A stretch of 64,000 bases of DNA from Serratia ficaria. Its GTDB lineage: Bacteria > Pseudomonadota > Gammaproteobacteria > Enterobacterales > Enterobacteriaceae. Numbering within the stretch: the first letter of the stretch is position 1; every line of letters begins with the position of its first letter. The stretch covers positions 1,674,001 through 1,738,000 of the forward strand of contig NZ_LT906479.1 of assembly GCF_900187015.1 (NCBI RefSeq), written 5' to 3'. A program made the translations under genes and the position numbers. Below the pieces are notes generated by a model. That model saw nothing but the letters and a program-made list of their open reading frames with translations. It had not been told where the DNA came from and made no database searches. This document shows, piece after piece, positions 58,701-64,000 of this stretch.

Positions 58701-59364
58701 CAATAATGTGACCCTCTTCCCGCACGGGGTGATTAATTATCCCGCCAAGGCGCCGGTGGCCGCCAAACGCAATGCGCTGCCGCTGGTGGCGAGCTACGGT
58801 TTTTGCTTGCCTCACAAAGGGTTGAAAGAGCTCATCGAAGCGGTGGCCTACCTTAAAAAGGCGGGTAAACCTATCCGCTTAAGGTTGGTTAATGCGGAAT
58901 ATCCCGTCAGTGAATCCGCCGCCCTGGTGCGCGAGCTTAAAGCGACGGCGGCTAATCTGAAGGTTGAAGATCTGGTCGAGATGCATAACGATTTTCTGGA
59001 TGACAAAGAAAGTCTGCGTTTGCTCTCTGATGCCGATCTGCTGGTCTTCGCTTATCAAAACACCGGCGAGTCAGCCAGTGGTGCGGTACGCTACGGCATG
59101 GCGACGCATAAGCCCGTGGCTGTGACGCCGTTAGCCATCTTTGACGATCTCGGCGATGCCGTCTTCAAATTCGAGGGCGCCTCGGCAACGGAGGTGGCCG
59201 AGGGCATTGCCGAAATTATCTCTGATATCGCTAAAAACTCGGCGAGTGCAGTTGAAACACAGCGCCGTGCGGATGCATGGTGCGAACAGCATGATTACCA
59301 TGCCGTCGCCAGAAGGCTTGAAAATATGTGTACGGGTTTGTTAAGAGCCAAGCACTTCAAGTAG
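55720..59364 (+). CDS. wbdA: Three-module polymannose polymerase WbdA
   Basis: Very large (1214 residues) cytoplasmic, membrane-associated mannosyltransferase with three tandem GT4-type modules. Module 1 (about 1-400) starts RIVIDLQGAQTESRFRGIGRY and has EX7E EGFGLPILE at 317-325. Module 2 (about 457-830) has EGFGLPIAE at 720-728. Module 3 (about 840-1210) starts RIGWLSTWNTKCGIATYSQ, and the aligned site is ESASGAVRY at 1117-1125, so the second Glu is Tyr. In E. coli O8, WbdA also has three modules making a trisaccharide mannan repeat, whereas O9a WbdA has two. The start overlaps the wbdD stop by one base. The chain length is well beyond usual GT4 enzymes and the frame is intact. Confidence 0.9.
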   Translation: MRIVIDLQGAQTESRFRGIGRYTISIAKAIIRNNSQHEIFIALSSLFPETIADLKAQFSRLVPAENIVVWYAPGPVRAMERHNAWRGECAEYVREAFLHNLEPDVVFITSLFEGHVDNAVTSIAKFTPKTKVAVLHHDLIPLVQSDVYLQDEVYKEYYLKKVNWLKKADLLLTNSDYTSAEVMEWLDVPADKVCTISAATEEHFVISEASDDEFSALKQRYGITRDVVLYAPGGFDSRKNFKRLVEAYSKLAPALREKNQLVIVSKLSESDRSYLRSIAQNVQLREDEMILTGYVSEQDLVVFYQLAKLFVFASLHEGFGLPILEAMTCGAATIGSNVTSIPEVIGYADALFDPYSVESIKEKLHQALSDEVFLGKLKQHAMEQAGKFSWDKAGITALARFEQLVSDGGEVMPETVTSSQLIAAISAIACREEPTDNDLRSTAEAMDRNAKRLELQGIDLAALSWRVEGPYDSSYSLALVNREFARALSRDNVEVLLHSTEGPGDFAPSEAFLNDENNADLKAYHQRVQQRSDRPVNVLSRNLYPPRVSDMKADVKLLHCYAWEESGFPQGWINNFNRELDAILCTSEHVRKVLIDNGTKVPVFNVGNGCEHWERIQSAQQPQLNAKTFRFLHVSSCFPRKGVQAMLAAYGAAFTAQDDVSLIIKTFANPHNEVQAWLKQAQKQHASYPDVIIIEQDMPEQELKALYEYCDVLVAPSCAEGFGLPIAEAMLSGLPAITTDWSGQLDFCTPENSWLVDYRFERAKTHFGLFSSSWVGADVENLAEAMKQAAATDKTQLSAMAAKGRELILRQFTWDDVAQRSAAAVGALRKHFDVAQEGARIGWLSTWNTKCGIATYSQHLVADMPSDQIVIFAPTANDLVHADESNVLRSWVVGKENNYLDALDAQIETLRLNTLVIQFNYGFFNHRELSAFIERHHQAGRVIVMAMHSTVDPLEKEPHWNFRLSEMVDALKMCDRLLVHSITDINRLKQLGLVNNVTLFPHGVINYPAKAPVAAKRNALPLVASYGFCLPHKGLKELIEAVAYLKKAGKPIRLRLVNAEYPVSESAALVRELKATAANLKVEDLVEMHNDFLDDKESLRLLSDADLLVFAYQNTGESASGAVRYGMATHKPVAVTPLAIFDDLGDAVFKFEGASATEVAEGIAEIISDIAKNSASAVETQRRADAWCEQHDYHAVARRLENMCTGLLRAKHFK

Positions 59365-59385
59365 CCCCTGGGTTTTAGCCCTTTC

Positions 59386-59457
59386 AATGCAGCAGGCGCC
59401 GTTTTGCCCTGCTGCATTGTATCTATATGCTGAAAGCATAAATATTCCATGGAATAT
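59386..59457 (+). repeat. Three consecutive dyads between wbdA and wbdB
   Basis: In the 101-base gap: an 11-bp perfect stem AATGCAGCAGG/CCTGCTGCATT (59386-59396, 59408-59418), a 6-bp stem TATGCT/AGCATA (59426-59431, 59435-59440), and a 16-base perfect palindrome ATATTCCATGGAATAT (59442-59457). None has a T-run. The palindrome covers the only GGA-type ribosome site before wbdB, so folding could limit wbdB translation. Function is inference. Confidence 0.6.
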
Positions 59458-59465
59458 GACCCTAG

Positions 59466-60611
59466 ATGAAAATAATTCTTTCTGTTGAGCCAATCAAGTT
59501 TCCGCTAACGGGCATAGGGCGTTATACCTATGAGTTGGCAAAGGGCTTGCAAAGCAGCAACGAAATTGAAGAGCTTCATTTTTTTTCCGGCACTCACTTT
59601 TTATCAGATATTCCCACAGCAAAAAATACATCTGATGGGAGTCACCGGTTAAAAAAAATTGTGCAGAGCAACTCTCTGGCGATTGAGGCCTATAGATTGC
59701 TGATGCCGCGCCTCAAAAAGAAGGCGCTGCGTGGCTATGAACGTTGCCTTTTCCATGGCCCTAACTTTTTTCTCCCTCCCTTTGATGGCCCCTCCGTCGC
59801 AACGTTTCATGATCTTTCTCCGTTTAAATGGGAACACTGCTTCGATCCCAAAAGGAACCGTTTTACCCAGAAAGAAATGTTAAGCGCATTGTCCCGGGCT
59901 AATGGTCTTATAACGGTATCGAACTATATCCGTAACGAGATTCATGAGTATTTTGACTACCCGCTTGAAAAGATTCACACGGTCCATTTGGCCAGCTCTC
60001 CCGATTTTTACCCGCGCAAGGCGGAGCAGGTATCCAGCATTTTAAAAAAATTTGGCTTAGCCTATAAAGGCTTCACCTTATTTGTTGGTACCATTGAACC
60101 GAGAAAGAACATCCTTTCTTTAATCCACGCCTATAGAAACCTTCCGGGTGAGCTACGCACTCGTTATCCGTTAGTTCTCTCTGGCTATAAGGGATGGCGC
60201 AATGATGACATCATGCAGGAAATCGAACGAGGGCAGCGTGAAGGCTGGCTCAAATACCTGGGATTTGCCGCCGCGGAGGAATTACCGCTGTTGTACTCTG
60301 CCGCCAGCCTGTTTGTTTTCCCTTCGCACTATGAAGGCTTCGGGCTGCCGGTGCTGGAAGCCATGAGCTCAGGAACCCCGGTAATCTGTTCTAACAGCTC
60401 CTCGTTGCCGGAGGTGGTGGGCGGCGCGGCGATGGCCCATGCCCCGGAGGATGTCAGTTTATTAACGGAGCTCATCACCAGGGGCCTGACGGATGAACAG
60501 TGGCGCAAAGAGGCTGTCGAACTAGGGTTGTCAAATGCAGCAACGTTTTCCTGGCAAAGTTGCACTCGCCAAACTTTAGACGTTTATCAAAAACTGGCCA
60601 ATAATGATTAA
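59466..60611 (+). CDS. wbdB: Mannosyltransferase WbdB (adaptor)
   Basis: GT4 transferase of 381 residues. [28 protein letters not shown] is the N-terminal acceptor-side start, HGPNFFLPP and [16 protein letters not shown] follow. [16 protein letters not shown] and EX7[10 protein letters not shown] complete the nucleotide-binding half. In the E. coli O8/O9a systems, WbdB adds mannose residues to the primer before WbdA polymerises the chain. It overlaps wbdC by eight bases. No strong ribosome site is visible: the candidate GGA lies within the palindrome just upstream, so expression may be low, as befits an adaptor enzyme. Confidence 0.87.
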   Translation: MKIILSVEPIKFPLTGIGRYTYELAKGLQSSNEIEELHFFSGTHFLSDIPTAKNTSDGSHRLKKIVQSNSLAIEAYRLLMPRLKKKALRGYERCLFHGPNFFLPPFDGPSVATFHDLSPFKWEHCFDPKRNRFTQKEMLSALSRANGLITVSNYIRNEIHEYFDYPLEKIHTVHLASSPDFYPRKAEQVSSILKKFGLAYKGFTLFVGTIEPRKNILSLIHAYRNLPGELRTRYPLVLSGYKGWRNDDIMQEIERGQREGWLKYLGFAAAEELPLLYSAASLFVFPSHYEGFGLPVLEAMSSGTPVICSNSSSLPEVVGGAAMAHAPEDVSLLTELITRGLTDEQWRKEAVELGLSNAATFSWQSCTRQTLDVYQKLANND

Positions 60612-61734
60612 AGTACTCCATTTCTATAAAACTTATTATCCAGACTCTTTCGGCGGCATCGAGCAAGTGATATATCAGCTTGCTGAAGGCGGTGTCGAGA
60701 AAGGCGTCTCGACGGATGTCCTGTCCGTGACGCCTGCGGATAAGGATAGTTGCGAAGTTATTTCACAGCATACTGCCCATAAAGTCAGACAAGATTTTAG
60801 CATTGCGTCTAACCCTTTCTCGCTTCGCGTCATAAAGAAGTTTAAAGAGCTCAGCGAACAAGCGGATATCATTCACTACCATTTCCCATGGCCTTACATG
60901 GACCTCGTGCACTTCCTTTCGGGGGTCAAGAAGCCGACGGTGGTTAGTTATCACTCTGATATAATTAGACAAAAAAACCTGCTGCGGCTTTATAAACCGT
61001 TGATGCACCTGTTTTTGCGCAAGGTAGATTGCATTGTTGCGACATCGCCGAACTATGTGGCCACCAGTGACGTATTGGAGACCTTTAAAGACAAGGTCAC
61101 CGTAATCCCGATAGGCCTGGACAAAGCGACGTATCCCGTACCGGAACAGAGCCGGCTGGATAAATGGCAACGGCAGATCGGTCAGCCGTTCTTCCTGTTT
61201 ATCGGTACGCTGCGCTATTACAAAGGTTTGCATATCCTGCTTGAGGCTGCCATCGGTGCAGACTACCCGATCGTGATTGTCGGCGCCGGGCCGATAGAAA
61301 GTGAGTTGCGCGAGCAGGCCCAAAATTTGGGGCTGAAAAACGTTCATTTTCTTGGGGCGTTGCCGGATGAGGATAAAACGGCACTATTGATGCTGTGCTA
61401 CGGCATTGTGTTTCCTTCACATTTGCGTTCCGAAGCGTTTGGCATATCGCTGCTGGAAGGCGCCATGTACCGAAAACCCATGATTTCCAGTGAAATCGGC
61501 ACCGGTACCACCTTCATCAATATCGATAACCAGACCGGATTGGTGATCCCTCCGTCGGATCCCTCCGCCTTGCGAAAAGCCATGGATAAGCTGTGGGGCA
61601 ACCCTCGGTTGGCAGAGCAGTTCGGCAATAAGGCGTATGAACGCTACGAGGAAATGTTTACTTCAAAGCAAATGGTTGAGGAGTATACGAAAATCTACAG
61701 GTCGCTGCTGGCACGCCAAAATGAGCCCGGCTGA
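60604..61734 (+). CDS. wbdC: Mannosyltransferase WbdC (first mannose)
   Basis: GT4 transferase of 376 residues. The N-terminus [24 protein letters not shown] has the glycine loop and matches E. coli WbdC. FLFIGTLRYYKGLHIL, IVIVGAGPIESEL and the EX7E segment SEAFGISLLEGA form the donor half. WbdC is the enzyme that places the first mannose on undecaprenyl-PP-GlcNAc made by WecA, which is not in this window. Last gene of the O-antigen operon; no strong terminator follows directly before the gnd leader. Confidence 0.87.
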   Translation: MIKVLHFYKTYYPDSFGGIEQVIYQLAEGGVEKGVSTDVLSVTPADKDSCEVISQHTAHKVRQDFSIASNPFSLRVIKKFKELSEQADIIHYHFPWPYMDLVHFLSGVKKPTVVSYHSDIIRQKNLLRLYKPLMHLFLRKVDCIVATSPNYVATSDVLETFKDKVTVIPIGLDKATYPVPEQSRLDKWQRQIGQPFFLFIGTLRYYKGLHILLEAAIGADYPIVIVGAGPIESELREQAQNLGLKNVHFLGALPDEDKTALLMLCYGIVFPSHLRSEAFGISLLEGAMYRKPMISSEIGTGTTFINIDNQTGLVIPPSDPSALRKAMDKLWGNPRLAEQFGNKAYERYEEMFTSKQMVEEYTKIYRSLLARQNEPG

Positions 61735-61889
61735 AGCCGGCCGGCCGGTGCCCTGTCGGCTTGAAGCGGTTGCTTGTTTTGTGAGCTCCGTCAGCCAGTT
61801 ACTGAAAATTTAAACGAGATATGTGACCTATCGCACCAATCACTACCCACACGTATCAATCCTGAGTTAACATGTTTGCCACATCAAAA

Positions 61890-61917
61890 ACCTGTTGGCC
61901 GTAGGCCGTTAACAGGT
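61890..61917 (+). promoter_or_regulatory. Hairpin in the gnd leader
   Basis: Nested pairing ACCTGTT/AACAGGT (61890-61896, 61911-61917) around GGCC-GTA-GGCC, 25 bases before the gnd start. No T-run, so probably a leader mRNA fold. Any regulatory effect is unknown. Confidence 0.45.
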
Positions 61918-61941
61918 GTCATCCTCAGACAGGAGTTCCTA

Positions 61942-63348
<1,407 letters not shown>

Positions 63349-63366
63349 TCCCGCCCGTTGAGCGAT

Positions 63367-63404
63367 AAAAAAAGCCGCCGAGGTTAACGCCCGGCGGCTT
63401 TTTT
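63367..63404. terminator. Bidirectional terminator between gnd and hisIE
   Basis: Stem AAAGCCGCCG/CGGCGGCTTT (63371-63380, 63392-63401), with an A-run before and a T6 run after, so it gives T-tailed hairpins on both strands. It sits between convergent gnd and hisIE. Confidence 0.92.
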
Positions 63405-63422
63405 ATTGCCTGCAATCCAGGA

Positions 63423-64000
63423 TCACTTCTGATGCCGTTCGCGCAGGCGGCCGATCACCTTGCTCAAGTCCAGATCCTGATCCTGCAGCAGCACCAGCAG
63501 GTGGTAAATCAGGTCCGAGGCTTCGTTGGTCAGCTCTTCGCGGTCGTTGACCGTGGCGGCCAGCGCGGTTTCCACGCCTTCTTCCCCGACCTTCTGCGCG
63601 ATGCGCTTGGTGCCGCTGGCGTACAGGCTGGCGGTGTACGAGCTGTCCGGGCTGGCGGTCTTGCGCTCCGCCAGCAGCTGTTCCAACCGGTACAGGAAGC
63701 CCCAGTCGCTGGCGGCGGGGTGGAAGCAGCTGCTGTTGCCCAGGTGGCAGGTCGGGCCGATCGGATTGACCAGCACCAACAGCGTGTCGTTATCGCAGTC
63801 CGGGGTAATGCTGACCACGTTGAGGAAATGGCCGGAGCTTTCGCCCTTGGTCCACAGCCGCTGTTTGGTGCGCGAGAAGAAGGTGACCTTGCCGCTTTGC
63901 TCGGTTTTCGCCAGCGCCTCCTGATTCATATAGCCCAGCATCAGCACCTCGCCGGAGACGGCGTGTTGCACGATAGCCGGCATCAGGTTGTCGGTTTTTT
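63423..64000 (-). CDS. hisI: Bifunctional phosphoribosyl-AMP cyclohydrolase/phosphoribosyl-ATP pyrophosphatase HisIE (5' truncated)
   Basis: Second and third steps of histidine synthesis in one cytosolic protein. The cyclohydrolase half has [42 protein letters not shown] and [12 protein letters not shown] with zinc-binding Cys/His. The pyrophosphatase half has [28 protein letters not shown] and [14 protein letters not shown]. The frame continues through [11 protein letters not shown] to the window edge, and E. coli has about 17 residues before MPVIVQ, so the Met at 63983 is internal and the true start lies just outside. Last gene of the his operon, converging on gnd. Confidence 0.96.
   Translation of the reverse strand, partial: KTDNLMPAIVQHAVSGEVLMLGYMNQEALAKTEQSGKVTFFSRTKQRLWTKGESSGHFLNVVSITPDCDNDTLLVLVNPIGPTCHLGNSSCFHPAASDWGFLYRLEQLLAERKTASPDSSYTASLYASGTKRIAQKVGEEGVETALAATVNDREELTNEASDLIYHLLVLLQDQDLDLSKVIGRLRERHQK

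Overview
The window reads as an enterobacterial chromosome of the genus Serratia, most probably S. marcescens or a close relative. The housekeeping genes are GC-rich and closely match the E. coli arrangement (mgl, sanA, cdd-yohK-yohJ, metG/mrp, udk-dcd-asmA-yegH, gnd, hisIE). The window also carries a type I secretion operon whose three protein lengths and sequences fit the S. marcescens LipBCD exporter. The species call is inference from memory; no database was searched.

Layout. 1-3.2 kb: the end of mglB, then mglA and mglC (galactose/methyl-galactoside ABC importer). 3.2-14.9 kb: mostly leftward housekeeping genes: sanA, maeA, the yohJ-yohK-cdd group with a CRP-like site, a YdeE-like MFS transporter, an orphan sugar-binding protein and metG. 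Rightward mrp and a leftward PAP2 phosphatase follow. 15.1-21.5 kb: udk, dcd, asmA, dcuC and convergent yegH. 21.5-43.0 kb: a Wzy-dependent surface polysaccharide (capsule) locus at the position colanic acid genes occupy in E. coli. It starts with a JUMPstart/ops leader, then galU-galF, wza-wzb-wzc, a long gap with an attenuator-like hairpin, wbaP, rmlBACD, three GT2 glycosyltransferases, wzy, a phosphoribosyltransferase/HAD phosphatase pair, a WzxC-like flippase, a pyruvyltransferase, an exported glycoside hydrolase, and a strong terminator. 43.3-47.8 kb: lipB-lipC-lipD, closed by its own terminator. 48.0-49.0 kb: galE. 49.4-61.7 kb: a second JUMPstart/ops leader and an ABC-transporter-dependent polymannose O-antigen locus: manC-manB-wzm-wzt, a wbdD-type methyltransferase, a three-module wbdA, wbdB and wbdC. 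Its layout matches the E. coli O8/O9a type, and the kinase-less methyltransferase points to the O8 (methyl-only cap) version. 61.9-64.0 kb: gnd and the convergent, truncated hisIE.

How the parts work together. The block from 21.5 to 61.7 kb is a cell-surface island with two separate glycan pathways, each headed by its own RfaH-type ops element. The first has its own UDP-glucose and dTDP-rhamnose supply and a predicted PRPP-dependent pentose transfer; the second has GDP-mannose supply. A protein exporter sits between them. The middle of the capsule cluster (about 33.4-41.3 kb) is much more AT-rich than the flanks, as expected for an exchangeable serotype-specific core.

The most novel point is the tightly coupled phosphoribosyltransferase plus HAD phosphatase inside the capsule cluster (36.5-37.7 kb). 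I read it as a split, two-protein route that adds a ribofuranose (or phosphoribose) from PRPP to the growing glycan. Other points worth a look are a G9 tract inside wzy that could make capsule switchable, a glycoside hydrolase in the capsule operon, a GalF paralog with altered catalytic motifs, and a third WbdA module lacking the usual second EX7E glutamate. No tRNA, rRNA, CRISPR array, insertion sequence or phage gene was recognised.
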